The notes beneath the pieces were generated by a model. That model saw only the letters and a list, made by a program, of their open reading frames with translations, searched no databases and had not been told where the DNA came from. Shown here one piece after another: positions 7,911 through 16,083 of a stretch of DNA of 64,000 nucleotides. Position 1 is the first letter of the stretch. Each line of letters begins with the position of its first letter. Both the position numbers and the translations under genes were made by a program. The stretch is from Xenophilus aerolatus (lineage in GTDB: Bacteria > Pseudomonadota > Gammaproteobacteria > Burkholderiales > Burkholderiaceae_C), in the NCBI GenBank assembly GCA_029968055.1, contig JASCNX010000003.1, forward strand, positions 495,198 to 559,197, read 5' to 3'.

Positions 7911-9083
7911 TCAGCGGCAGAGGAAATCGACCAGGCCGGCCAGCATGCGGTCGCAGGCCGCCAGCTGCGACAGCTCCACGTACTCGTCGGCCTTGTGCGC
8001 CACCGTGATGCTGCCCGGTCCGCAGACCAGCACCGGCGTCTGTGCCCAGCTCTGGCGAAAGAGGCCGCCTTCGGAGCCGTAGTCGACCTTGGTCGTGGGC
8101 GTGCCCTCGGGCAGGAGCGAGCGCAGCAGGCCGACGGCGGGCGCGTCCTCTGGCGTGGACAGGCTGGGGTAGCTGTTGCGCAGCGTGACCTCGGGCAGCG
8201 GTGCGTCGGGATGCTGGGCCTCGCGCTGCACGCGCGCGGCCAGGTTCTGCAGGATGCGCTCCAGGATCTGCGCGGGCTGGTCCTGCGCCACGTTGCGGAT
8301 CTCGAAGTCGATCTCGCATTCGCTGGGCACGATGTTGAGCGCACGGCCGCCGTGGATGGTGCCCACGTGCACGGTGGAATAGGGCACGCCATAGCCTTCC
8401 TCGCGCGGGCCGCTCTCGGCCAGTTCGCGCTGCACCTCGCGCGCCGACGCCACCAGGTCGCTCGCCATGTGGATCGCGTTGACGAACTGCGGCGCCAGGC
8501 CGGAGTGCCCGGCCTGGCCGCAGCACACCGCGCGGTAGGCGGCCTTGCCCTTGTGGCCGGTGCCGATGCGCATCAGCGTGGGCTCGCCGACGATGCACAG
8601 GTGGGGCGCGGGCACACGGCCCTCGAGCCGTCGCAGCAGGTGGCGCACGCCGACGCAGCCGATCTCCTCGTCGAAGGACAGCGCGAGTTGCAGCGGCCGT
8701 TGCAGCGGCCGTCTGGCCGCCGCCACCATGGCCGTGACCGCGCAGGCGACGAAGCCCTTCATGTCGGCCGTGCCGCGTCCGTAGATGCGGCCGTTCCGGT
8801 GCGTGGCCTCGAAGGGCGGCGAGCTCCAGGGCTGGCCCTCCACGGGCACGACGTCGGTGTGGCCCGACAGCAGCACCCCCGGCACGCCCCCGGGGCCCAC
8901 CGAGGCGAACAGGTTGGTGCGGCGGGGGTCCTCGGGGTCGGGCGCGCGGGTGGACGCGATGCCGGCCCGGGCCAGGATGTCCTGCACCGCGGCGATGAGG
9001 CCGTCGTTGGGTTGCAGCGACACCGAGGGAAAGGCGATCAGCGTCTCCAGCAAGGCGACGCTGGCGGAGGGGGCAGCAGTCAT
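7911..9083 (-). CDS. argE: ArgE-type M20 deacylase (acetylornithine deacetylase family)
   Basis: A 390-residue dinuclear metallo-hydrolase. Metal ligands are in SGHTDVVP (His75, Asp77), GRGTADMKG (bridging Asp107) and FDEEIGC (catalytic Glu139 and ligand Glu140). The dimerisation/lid domain includes VGTIHGGRALNIVPSECE. The sequence tracks proteobacterial ArgE, but the genomic setting (LysR, RidA, DUF1028, ABC transporter) suggests use on an N-acylated substrate of the local pathway rather than, or as well as, arginine biosynthesis. The start ATG overlaps the LysR stop (ATGA), so the two are coupled. Name confidence is lower than family confidence. Confidence 0.82.
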   Translation of the reverse strand: MTAAPSASVALLETLIAFPSVSLQPNDGLIAAVQDILARAGIASTRAPDPEDPRRTNLFASVGPGGVPGVLLSGHTDVVPVEGQPWSSPPFEATHRNGRIYGRGTADMKGFVACAVTAMVAAARRPLQRPLQLALSFDEEIGCVGVRHLLRRLEGRVPAPHLCIVGEPTLMRIGTGHKGKAAYRAVCCGQAGHSGLAPQFVNAIHMASDLVASAREVQRELAESGPREEGYGVPYSTVHVGTIHGGRALNIVPSECEIDFEIRNVAQDQPAQILERILQNLAARVQREAQHPDAPLPEVTLRNSYPSLSTPEDAPAVGLLRSLLPEGTPTTKVDYGSEGGLFRQSWAQTPVLVCGPGSITVAHKADEYVELSQLAACDRMLAGLVDFLCR

Positions 9084-10063
9084 GGTGGCGGTGTGGGCGT
9101 CGCGTCGGGCACCACGAGATGGGGGTCGAAGAAGCTGGCCGCGCTCATGCCGGGGATGTACTGGTCGGAGATGTAGGCGCGGCAGCGGTCCATGAAGGCC
9201 TGGGCCAGGCGGGACTGCTTCACGGGCTTGTAGGTCGCCAGGCCCAGAAGCATGGGCCGGTGCTTGCCGGCCAGGCGCACGCGCACCAGGCGCTTGCCGT
9301 CCAGCGACAGGTTGGACTTGGGCCGGACGTTGAACAGCGCGTAGCCGATGCCGTTCGCGGCCATGGAACGCACCACCTCTTCCGAGCGGGAACGCGCGAC
9401 GATGTTGGGCGTCACGCCGGCGCTGGCGAACAGGGAGGTGAAGTACTCGCGGCTCATGGGGAGGTCGAGCAGCACGTAGGGCTGCGGCGCGAGCTCCTCG
9501 AAGGTGACGGCCTTCTGCTGGGCCAGCGGGTGCAGCTCGCCCACCAGCACGTAGGGCGGCAGCGTGGCCAGGCTCTCGAAGGCGATGTCTTCGTCCAGGC
9601 GCAGGTCGTAGGTCAGGGCCAGGTCGATCTCGAGCGAGCGCAGCTTGCTCATCAGCACCTCCTGGTCGCCCTCGGCCATCTGCATCTCGACCCGCTCGAA
9701 CGCGCGCGCGAAGCCGTACATGACCTCCGGCGCGATCATGGCGGTGAGCGACTGGAAGCTGCCCACGCGCAGCGGGCCCTGCATCACGTCGCCGGCGTCC
9801 GAGGCGATGTCGTACAGGCGCGATGAGCGTTCGAGCACGTCCTCGCACTGCTCCAGCACCAGGGTGCCGATGGCCGTCAGCCCCAGCCCCTTGGAGGGAT
9901 GGCGCACGAACAGCTGGACGTTGAGTTCGCTCTCGATGTGGGCGATGGCTGCGGAAATCGAGGGCGAGGAGATGTGGATCTGCGCGGAGGCCGCGGCGAT
10001 GCTGCCGTGCTTGGCCGTCGCGACGAAGTACTCCATCTGGCGCAGGGAAACGCGGTTGAGCAT
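9080..10063 (-). CDS. LysR-family transcriptional regulator
   Basis: A 327-residue regulator. The winged helix-turn-helix is at the N-terminus (LRQMEYFVATAKHGSIAAAS ... SPSISAAIAHIE ... FVRHPSKGLGLTAIG), followed by the periplasmic-binding-like effector domain starting around residue 95 (LRVGSFQSL). It is cotranscribed with the ArgE-like gene downstream (ATGA overlap), with DUF1028 and RidA genes upstream on the same strand, so it is embedded in the gene set it probably controls. LysR proteins normally bind T-N11-A sites upstream of divergent targets; the 284-bp space before the ABC operon is the obvious candidate. Confidence 0.92.
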   Translation of the reverse strand: MLNRVSLRQMEYFVATAKHGSIAAASAQIHISSPSISAAIAHIESELNVQLFVRHPSKGLGLTAIGTLVLEQCEDVLERSSRLYDIASDAGDVMQGPLRVGSFQSLTAMIAPEVMYGFARAFERVEMQMAEGDQEVLMSKLRSLEIDLALTYDLRLDEDIAFESLATLPPYVLVGELHPLAQQKAVTFEELAPQPYVLLDLPMSREYFTSLFASAGVTPNIVARSRSEEVVRSMAANGIGYALFNVRPKSNLSLDGKRLVRVRLAGKHRPMLLGLATYKPVKQSRLAQAFMDRCRAYISDQYIPGMSAASFFDPHLVVPDATPTPPP

Positions 10064-10126
10064 TGTCGGTACAGGAGGGCGCGCGGTGGCGCTGAAGGGC
10101 AGCCGGTCAGTGTAGCGGCGCGCCCT

Positions 10127-10798
10127 TCACAGGTTGCCCGGCACGCCGAAGCTGGGCGCCGCACGCGGGTCCAGCGCACGCGTGATGTAGGCCTGCAGCT
10201 GCGGCGCGTAGACGCCCCAGGCGGCGTACAGCGCCTGCACCGGGTCGGCCTCGACCCAGTCCAGCCGAAGGTCCACGATGGGCCAGTTCTGCGCGCCGTA
10301 GACCAGCAGGCCGGCCGAGTGCACCGGCCCTTCCTCGCCACCGGCCGCCTGGCCGGCCAGCATGGCCTGCATCAGGCGTTCGGCCAGTGCGCCCTCGGCC
10401 TGCTCGAAGGCCGCCAGCATGACGGCCGGCACACCGCGGTCGTGCAGCATGTTGCCGGCGCAGGCCGCGTGCTCGCCGACGATGCTCGCCAGCGTGCCCA
10501 GCGCGTTGGCGCCGGTGAACACCACCGGCGGGTGGTTCGCGTCGATCGCCATGAGCTGCCGGTAGTCGATGAAGGGGCGTTGCCGCAGTTCGGCCACGGC
10601 CTGCTCGGGCGTTTTGCCGGCCGCCATGAGGTCCAGCAGCAGCGGCCCGAGGTCGGGGTCGGTGATGTTCTGGCTGGCGGCGGCGCCCACGCCTTTGCGG
10701 CCGCGCACGCAGCGCGCTGCCACGGCGGGGGAGGAGGACGCCACGGCGGCACCGAACTGGCCGGTGGCGGGGCAGCGCGCGATGATGGAGAAGGTCAT
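10127..10798 (-). CDS. DUF1028 (Ntn-hydrolase-like) protein
   Basis: A 223-residue protein starting MTFSIIARCPATGQFGAAVASSS, the characteristic opening of DUF1028. Typical later elements are GAAASQNITDPDLG, QLMAIDANHPPVVFTGA and GPVHSAGLLV. The start at 10798 was preferred over an upstream in-frame Met because family members begin with this strand. DUF1028 proteins belong to the Ntn-hydrolase fold and are recurrently found beside RidA, M20 peptidases and ABC transporters in amino-acid or peptide catabolic clusters. That is the arrangement here, with RidA 67 bp upstream and LysR-ArgE downstream. The precise activity is unknown. Confidence 0.85.
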   Translation of the reverse strand: MTFSIIARCPATGQFGAAVASSSPAVAARCVRGRKGVGAAASQNITDPDLGPLLLDLMAAGKTPEQAVAELRQRPFIDYRQLMAIDANHPPVVFTGANALGTLASIVGEHAACAGNMLHDRGVPAVMLAAFEQAEGALAERLMQAMLAGQAAGGEEGPVHSAGLLVYGAQNWPIVDLRLDWVEADPVQALYAAWGVYAPQLQAYITRALDPRAAPSFGVPGNL

Positions 10799-10865
10799 GG
10801 TTCGGAAGCTGTGAATGGCGTGGCCGCACGCGCCGCGCGTGACGGGGGGAATCCGTGGGTGCGCC

Positions 10866-11279
10866 CTAGTCGGGAATGACGGCGGTGGCATCGATCTCCA
10901 CCAGCCACTCGGGACGGGCCAGGGCCGAGACCACGATGCCGGTGGACACCGGGAACACGCCCTTCAGCCAGCGGCCGACCACGAGATAGACGGCCTCGCG
11001 GTAGCGCGGGTCGATGATGTAGATGGTGATCTTGCAGATGTCCTGCAGTTCGCCGCCCGCTTCCTCGAGCAGCATGGCGATGTTGGCCATGGCCTGCTCG
11101 GCCTGACCGGCCACGTCGCCGATGCACACGCTCTCGGAGGTGTCCAGGTTCTGGCCGATCTGCCCGCGCAGGAACACCGTGCGCCCGCGCGCGACGACGG
11201 CCTGGCACAGGTCGTTGTCCAGCTTCTGCTCCGGGTAGGTGGCCTTGGTGTTGAAGGGGCGGATGCGGGTGTGCTTCAT
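10866..11279 (-). CDS. RidA/YjgF/TdcF-family protein lacking the catalytic Arg
   Basis: A 137-residue protein of the Rid superfamily: VFLRGQIGQNLD, AQAEQAMANIAMLLEEAGG and KITIYIIDPRYREAVY are the expected core strands and helix, and the C-terminal VEIDATAVIP matches the usual EIEAIA strand. In canonical enamine/imine deaminases an Arg stands in the 'FPARS' position. Here the region reads FPVSTG, with Ser112 in its place, so this is probably one of the Rid groups without imine deaminase activity. First gene of the RidA-DUF1028-LysR-ArgE run, facing the ABC operon across a 284-bp divergent region. Confidence 0.85.
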   Translation of the reverse strand: MKHTRIRPFNTKATYPEQKLDNDLCQAVVARGRTVFLRGQIGQNLDTSESVCIGDVAGQAEQAMANIAMLLEEAGGELQDICKITIYIIDPRYREAVYLVVGRWLKGVFPVSTGIVVSALARPEWLVEIDATAVIPD

Positions 11280-11358
11280 GGTCGCTGCGGGCTGATGGCG
11301 GAAAACGCGGACGCGTCGGGACCGCCATGGTCAGCGGGCGGGGCCGTCGGCGCCATTT

Positions 11359-11384
11359 GTTTTTTCCGGGCGACCGTTTAGGAA
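11359..11384 (+). promoter_or_regulatory. Possible shared operator upstream of the ABC operon
   Basis: The stretch runs from GTTTTTTCC to TTTAGGAA. It resembles the inverse of 5306-5330, upstream of the separately located ATPase gene. Its right end overlaps GGAATTTCC, a short perfect dyad. It is 180 bp from the binding-protein start and might be a LysR site for the split regulon. Low confidence. Confidence 0.25.
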
Positions 11385-11563
11385 TTTCCGAGTGGCGCAC
11401 GCGCCGGGGCGTCGGAAAAGTTGAGGCACCTCTACGTAAAAGGCGACTTGGCCGCAGGGGCCGGTATTCCCATGATTTGGTCCGTGATGCGCAGGGTGCG
11501 GATGTGGCACCCCGGCATGTCCAGTCTCGGCAGATCTTCCACTTTTACGATTGAGGTCCATCA

Positions 11564-12592
11564 ATGATTCGCAAGCTTCTGACTCTGTGTGCGCTCTCGG
11601 CCACGCTGGGCGGCACCGCCGCCTGGGCACAGGACAACGCGCTCGTCGTGAGCACCTGGGGCGGCAGCTTCCGCGACCTGATCGACGAGAACATCGGCAA
11701 GGAGTTCACCAAGCAGACCGGCGTGCCGGTGAAGTACGTCACGGGCGGCACCATCGACCGCCTGAACAAGGCCAAGCTGGCGGGCAAGCCCGAGAGCGAC
11801 ATCACCTTCACGACCTCGCACGTGGGCTGGCTGTACGTGAGCAGCAACCTGTTCGAGCAGATCGATACCGCCAAGATCCCGAACTACGCCCACCTGGTGG
11901 ACCGCGCCAAGATCAGCCCGTACCACATCGGCAGCTGGGCCTACGTCTATTCCATCGGCTACCGGCCCGACCTGGTGCCCGCCAGCGTCAAGCTGGAAAG
12001 CTGGAACGACCTGTGGAATCCCGCGCTCAAGGGCAAGATCAGCGCGCCCGATTTCGACCCCAGCCACATCATCGCGGTGTCGGCCATGCTGTCCGGCGGC
12101 GACGCCGCCAGCTGGGAGAAGGGCCAGGACAAGCTCAAGGCGCTGAAGCCGAACTTCAAGGCCTTCTACACCAACGACGCGAATGCCCAGCAGCTGATCG
12201 CCACGGGCGAGACGCCGGTGGAAGTGATCCTGTCGATGAACGCGTACCACATGGCCAGCCAGGGCGTGCCGATCAAGGTCGTGATGCCCAAGGAAGGCGC
12301 CGTGCTGGGCGTGGACACCATGGCCATCATGAAGGGCACGGCCAAGGCCGACCTGGCCTACAAGTTTCTGAATATCGCCCTCTCGGCCGACGTGCAGTCC
12401 AAGATCGTCGCCTCGAAGAAGGCCAGCCCGGTGGTCGACAACGCCAAGGTCTCGGCCGAGGACGCCAAGCTGCCCGGCGTGTTCACGACCAAGGCGCAGT
12501 GGGACACGCAGACCATCGTGATCGACAACAAGCTGCGCGCCGAGAAGACCGCCGAATGGCGCAAGTGGTTCACCGAAAACATCATGAACTGA
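11564..12592 (+). CDS. Polyamine/Fe-type ABC transporter substrate-binding protein
   Basis: A 342-residue periplasmic binding protein with a cleavable signal peptide (MIRKLLTLCALSATLGG, cleavage after AWA). The mature start DNALVVSTWGGSFRDLIDENI and the inner segment TGGTIDRLNKAKLAGKPESD are typical of family-1 spermidine/putrescine-like (PotD/AfuA type) solute-binding proteins. The protein is of normal length. It heads an operon with two permeases (94-bp and 3-bp gaps) and is preceded by a 284-bp divergent promoter region. The ligand could be a polyamine, an opine-like compound or an organic acid; specificity cannot be read by eye. Confidence 0.88.
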   Translation: MIRKLLTLCALSATLGGTAAWAQDNALVVSTWGGSFRDLIDENIGKEFTKQTGVPVKYVTGGTIDRLNKAKLAGKPESDITFTTSHVGWLYVSSNLFEQIDTAKIPNYAHLVDRAKISPYHIGSWAYVYSIGYRPDLVPASVKLESWNDLWNPALKGKISAPDFDPSHIIAVSAMLSGGDAASWEKGQDKLKALKPNFKAFYTNDANAQQLIATGETPVEVILSMNAYHMASQGVPIKVVMPKEGAVLGVDTMAIMKGTAKADLAYKFLNIALSADVQSKIVASKKASPVVDNAKVSAEDAKLPGVFTTKAQWDTQTIVIDNKLRAEKTAEWRKWFTENIMN

Positions 12593-12685
12593 TCGGCTCC
12601 CGGGGGATGTCCGTGGCGTGAGCGCGCGCCGCGCCGGACGCCCCCGAGACCCGGTCGAGCATCTGGAATCTGAAAAAGGGTGGGA

Positions 12686-13534
12686 ATGCGCTCCGATCTA
12701 CGGGCCTGGCTGGTGTCACCGGCCGTCATTGTTGCGGCGTGCATTGCCGTGTCGCTGCTGGCCGTGCTGCAGTTCAGCTTCCGCGCCTTCGTGCCGGGCT
12801 CGCTGGACGTGGGCGGCTTCACGCTCGACAACTTCAGGGGGTTGACCAAGTCGATCTACCTGTCCGCCTTCGGCAACACCCTGCTGCTGAGCATCGAGAC
12901 GACGGTGTTCTCGCTGCTGGTCGGCTACCCCCTGGCCTATGCGCTCGTGCGCACGCGCAACCGCGCGCTCAAGTCCTTCATCCTGGTGGTGTCCATCACG
13001 CCGCTGTTCCTGGGCGAGATCGTGCGGACCTACTCGTGGATCGCGGTGCTGGGCAGCAACGGCTTCATCAACGGCACGCTGCGCCGGCTCGGGCTGATCG
13101 AGTGGCCGCTGGAGCTGATGTTCACGCACCTGGGCGTGCTCGTGGCGCTGGTGCATGTGACCACGCCGGTGGTCGTGCTCATGCTGGCCACCGCGATCTC
13201 GCACATCGACCGCGACTACGAGAAGGCCGCACAGAGCCTGGGCGCCGGCCCGGTCAGGACCTTCCTGACGGTCACGCTGCCGCTGTCCATGCCCGGCATC
13301 CTGGCCAGCATCACGACCGCCTTCGCCTGGACCTTCAGCGCCTTCGCCACGCCGCAGATGATCGGCGGCGGCCGCGTGCCGACCGTGTCGACCCTGGTCT
13401 ACCAGCTCGGCTTCTCGTCCATGAACTTTCCGCTGGCGGCCAGCCTGAGCGTGGTGGGCCTGCTGCTGACCGCCGCCGCGCTGCTCGCGCTGGGCCAGTT
13501 CACCCGGCGCCTCAAGGCCATCGGAGGGCACTGA
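12686..13534 (+). CDS. ABC transporter permease (PotB-like)
   Basis: A 282-residue inner-membrane permease with about six predicted helices. The ATPase-contact EAA loop is EKAAQSLGAGPVRTFLTVTLP near residues 182-202. The first helix (WLVSPAVIVAACIAVSLLAVL) begins near residue 8. ATG 12686 was chosen over the GTG two codons earlier because an AAGGG sequence lies 6-9 bp before it. It pairs with the next permease to form the channel and should work with the ATPase encoded at 4041-5180. Confidence 0.9.
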   Translation: MRSDLRAWLVSPAVIVAACIAVSLLAVLQFSFRAFVPGSLDVGGFTLDNFRGLTKSIYLSAFGNTLLLSIETTVFSLLVGYPLAYALVRTRNRALKSFILVVSITPLFLGEIVRTYSWIAVLGSNGFINGTLRRLGLIEWPLELMFTHLGVLVALVHVTTPVVVLMLATAISHIDRDYEKAAQSLGAGPVRTFLTVTLPLSMPGILASITTAFAWTFSAFATPQMIGGGRVPTVSTLVYQLGFSSMNFPLAASLSVVGLLLTAAALLALGQFTRRLKAIGGH

Positions 13535-13537
13535 CCC

Positions 13538-14356
13538 ATGAAGATCCGCAACGCCCTGCCGCTGCCGCTGCGCCTTGCCGGCCCCGTGCTGATCGCCGTG
13601 CTGCTGGCCTTCATCCTGCTGCCGGTGGTGGTGGTCACCATCGCGGCCTTCAACGAGAAGGCCATCCTCACCTTCCCGCCCGAGTCGTACTCGCTGCAGT
13701 GGTTCGCGCGGGTGTTCAGCTACCCGGACTTCCAGCATGGCTTCAGGGCCAGCCTCGTCATCACGGGCTGGTCGTCGTTCCTGGCCCTCGTGGTCGGCAC
13801 GCTGCTGTCGATCGCCGTGAAGCGGCTGGACTTCAAGGGCAAGCAGACCCTGCTGGCCGTCCTGCATTCGCCGCTGGTGGTGCCGCACTTCACGCTGGGG
13901 CTGGGGCTGTTGATCCTGGTCTCGCAGGCCTCGGTGCAGCGCGGCTACGGCATCGCCATCCTGTGCCACGTCATGCTGGTGCTGCCTTTCGTGATGCGCA
14001 GCGTCTACGTGTCGATGGAGAACCTGGACGAACGCCTGGAGCAGGCCGCGGCCAGCCTGGGCGCGTCGCCCCGCAAGGTGCTGCTCACGGTCACGGTGCC
14101 GCTGCTGGCCCCGGGGCTGTTCGGCGGCTGGCTGTTCGCGGCCATCATGTCGTTCAGCGAATTCACGGCCTCGCTGTTCGTGACCACGCAGGACACGCAG
14201 ACGCTGCCGGTGGCCATGTACAACTATGTGCGCGAGTTCGCCGATCCCACGCTGGCCGCGCTGTCGGTCGTCTACATCGCGGTGACGGCCACGGTGCTGG
14301 CCTTCGCCAACTACTTTCTGGGGCTGGGGAAGATCCTGAACATCGAGGAGCACTGA
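13538..14356 (+). CDS. ABC transporter permease (PotC-like)
   Basis: A 272-residue second permease beginning 3 bp after the first. It has a large N-terminal helix (LAGPVLIAVLLAFILLPVVVVTI), the PotC-type periplasmic motif FPPESYSLQWFARVF, and the cytoplasmic EAA loop EQAAASLGASPRKVLLTVTVP. Five or six membrane segments are evident. The tight spacing indicates translational coupling with the PotB-like gene. The next gene on the same strand, a racemase/isomerase-family enzyme, starts 49 bp later and is probably in the same transcript. Confidence 0.9.
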   Translation: MKIRNALPLPLRLAGPVLIAVLLAFILLPVVVVTIAAFNEKAILTFPPESYSLQWFARVFSYPDFQHGFRASLVITGWSSFLALVVGTLLSIAVKRLDFKGKQTLLAVLHSPLVVPHFTLGLGLLILVSQASVQRGYGIAILCHVMLVLPFVMRSVYVSMENLDERLEQAAASLGASPRKVLLTVTVPLLAPGLFGGWLFAAIMSFSEFTASLFVTTQDTQTLPVAMYNYVREFADPTLAALSVVYIAVTATVLAFANYFLGLGKILNIEEH

Positions 14357-14405
14357 GCCGCTGCGCGACCGGTGCCCACCCGCCATCCCCCGTTTCCCGA
14401 CACCC

Positions 14406-15200
14406 ATGGACCCGCAAATGCCTTCCCCACCGACCTTCCGCTACGACGGCTCGGGCGAGCTCTGCAAGCTCGGCCTGATCTACATCGCCTCCAGCATCGT
14501 GATGGATGCCGAATGGTCGGCCATGGCGGCGCCCGGCGTCTCGGTCCACACGACGCGCATCAAGCTGCCCAAGGTCACGGTCGAGGGCATCGAGGAGATG
14601 ATGAACTCGCCGGAGCTGGCCCAGGCGGCCCGGCTGGTGGGTTCCGCGCCGATCGACATGATGTGCTTCGGTGGAACCAGCGCCTCGTTCCTGCATGGCA
14701 CGGCCTACGACCACGCCCTCATCGCGAAGATGCAGCAGTGGGTGCCCGGCGTGCGCGTCAACACCGCTTCGACCGCCACGCTGGAAGCGCTGAAGGAGGT
14801 GCGCGCCGGCAAGGTGGCGCTGGCATCGCCCTACGTGGACGCGGTGCATGCCAAGGCCATCCGCTTCCTCGAAGAGAACGGCCACCCGGTCGTCAGGCAC
14901 GCCAACCTGCGCATCGACGAAGACCGCGCGCTGGCGGAGGTGCCGCTCGAGCAGGTGTACGACCTGGTCCGCTCGGTCGACCATCCCGAGGCCAGCGCCA
15001 TCTTCATCAGCTGCACCAACTTCCGTTCGGTCGGCGCGATCGAGGCCCTCGAGCAGGCCTTGGGCAAGCCGGTGGTCTCGGCGGTCCAGGCGTCGTTCTG
15101 GCACTGCCTCGAAACGCTGCAGGTCGCCGGTGCGCGGCCGGGCTATGGCCAGTTGTTCGCCAGGCGGCTCGCACCGGGGGTCGTCGCTCCCGACCGGTGA
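14406..15200 (+). CDS. Maleate isomerase/arylmalonate decarboxylase-like (Asp/Glu racemase superfamily) enzyme
   Basis: A 264-residue cytosolic enzyme. The two active-site cysteines of this superfamily are present: Cys87 in MMCFGGTSASF and Cys203 in FISCTNFRSVGAI. The flanking Asn-Thr (VNTASTATLEALK) and the SPYVDAVHAKAIRFLEENG segment fit maleate cis-trans isomerases and related arylmalonate decarboxylases more than true amino-acid racemases. It lies in the ABC transporter operon, so it may isomerise or decarboxylate the imported acid. About 30 N-terminal residues precede the core strand KLGLIYIASS. The exact substrate is uncertain. Confidence 0.8.
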   Translation: MDPQMPSPPTFRYDGSGELCKLGLIYIASSIVMDAEWSAMAAPGVSVHTTRIKLPKVTVEGIEEMMNSPELAQAARLVGSAPIDMMCFGGTSASFLHGTAYDHALIAKMQQWVPGVRVNTASTATLEALKEVRAGKVALASPYVDAVHAKAIRFLEENGHPVVRHANLRIDEDRALAEVPLEQVYDLVRSVDHPEASAIFISCTNFRSVGAIEALEQALGKPVVSAVQASFWHCLETLQVAGARPGYGQLFARRLAPGVVAPDR

Positions 15201-15243
15201 AGCTCGCAACCCCCAAATTTTTCAACCGCTCCGGAGTCTTCCC

Positions 15244-16029
15244 ATGTCCCCTCTTCGCCGTACCCTGATCTGCGCCGCCTGCGTCCTGACGAGCCTGGGC
15301 GCCGTCGCCCAGACCGCCCTGGACGACATCATGAAGGCGGGCGTGATCCGCATCGCGGTGCCGACCGACTACCCGCCCTACGGCTTCGTCGGCGTCGACA
15401 TGAAGCCGCTGGGCCTGGACGTGGACATGGCCAACTACATCGCGGCCAAGCTGGGCGTGCGCGCCGAACTCGTGCCGGTGACCAGCACCAACCGGGTGCC
15501 CTACCTGCAGACCCGCAAGGTCGACATCGTCGTCTCCACGCTGGCGCGCAATGCCGAGCGGGAGAAGGTGGTGGACTTCACGACGGCGGCGTACTCCCCG
15601 TTCATCAGCGGGGTCTACGGGCCGAAGTCGGTCACGATCAAGGGCTTTGCCGACCTCCAGGGCAAGTCGGTGGGCGTGACCCGCGGCACCATCGAGGACC
15701 AGGAACTGACCAAGGTGGTCCCGCCGGGCACCAACCTCATGCGCTTCGAGGACCATGCCTCGACCATTTCGGCGCTGGGTTCCGGCCAGGTCATGGCTGT
15801 CGGCAGCAGCCAGCCTGCGGTGTCGAGGCTCATGCAGACGCAGCCGCAGCTCGGCCTCGAGTACAAGCTCATGCTGAGCCAGAGCCCGAACTTCATCGGG
15901 ATCACCAAGGGCGAGGACAAGCTGCGCATCCGGATCAACGAGATCGTGGTCGAAGCCCGCAAGTCGGGCGATGCGGACCGGCTGTCCAACAAGTGGCTGG
16001 GCCGCCCGACCGGCGACATCCCGCTCTGA
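15244..16029 (+). CDS. Type-3 (amino-acid type) periplasmic substrate-binding protein
   Basis: A 261-residue secreted binding protein: signal peptide MSPLRRTLICAACVLTSLG with cleavage near AVA-QT. The family-3 signature follows: GVIRIAVPTDYPPYGFV, GLDVDMANYIAAKLGVRAELVPV and VDIVVSTLARNAEREKVVDFT. It ends soon after KKWLG-like SNKWLGRPTGDIPL, as amino-acid binding proteins do. No polar-amino-acid permease or ATPase gene accompanies it, so it is an orphan binding protein, or a partner of a transporter elsewhere. It follows the isomerase-like gene by 43 bp. Confidence 0.88.
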   Translation: MSPLRRTLICAACVLTSLGAVAQTALDDIMKAGVIRIAVPTDYPPYGFVGVDMKPLGLDVDMANYIAAKLGVRAELVPVTSTNRVPYLQTRKVDIVVSTLARNAEREKVVDFTTAAYSPFISGVYGPKSVTIKGFADLQGKSVGVTRGTIEDQELTKVVPPGTNLMRFEDHASTISALGSGQVMAVGSSQPAVSRLMQTQPQLGLEYKLMLSQSPNFIGITKGEDKLRIRINEIVVEARKSGDADRLSNKWLGRPTGDIPL

Positions 16030-16083
16030 CCGCGCGTCGATAGCGCGCGTCACGCGCGCCGTGAGGATTGCTATCCTCGCTCG

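Noticed and set aside
11327..11554. Open frame in the divergent region before the ABC operon
   Set aside because: Short, Arg-rich, no family likeness and no ribosome-binding site; the region is better explained as promoter and operator DNA.
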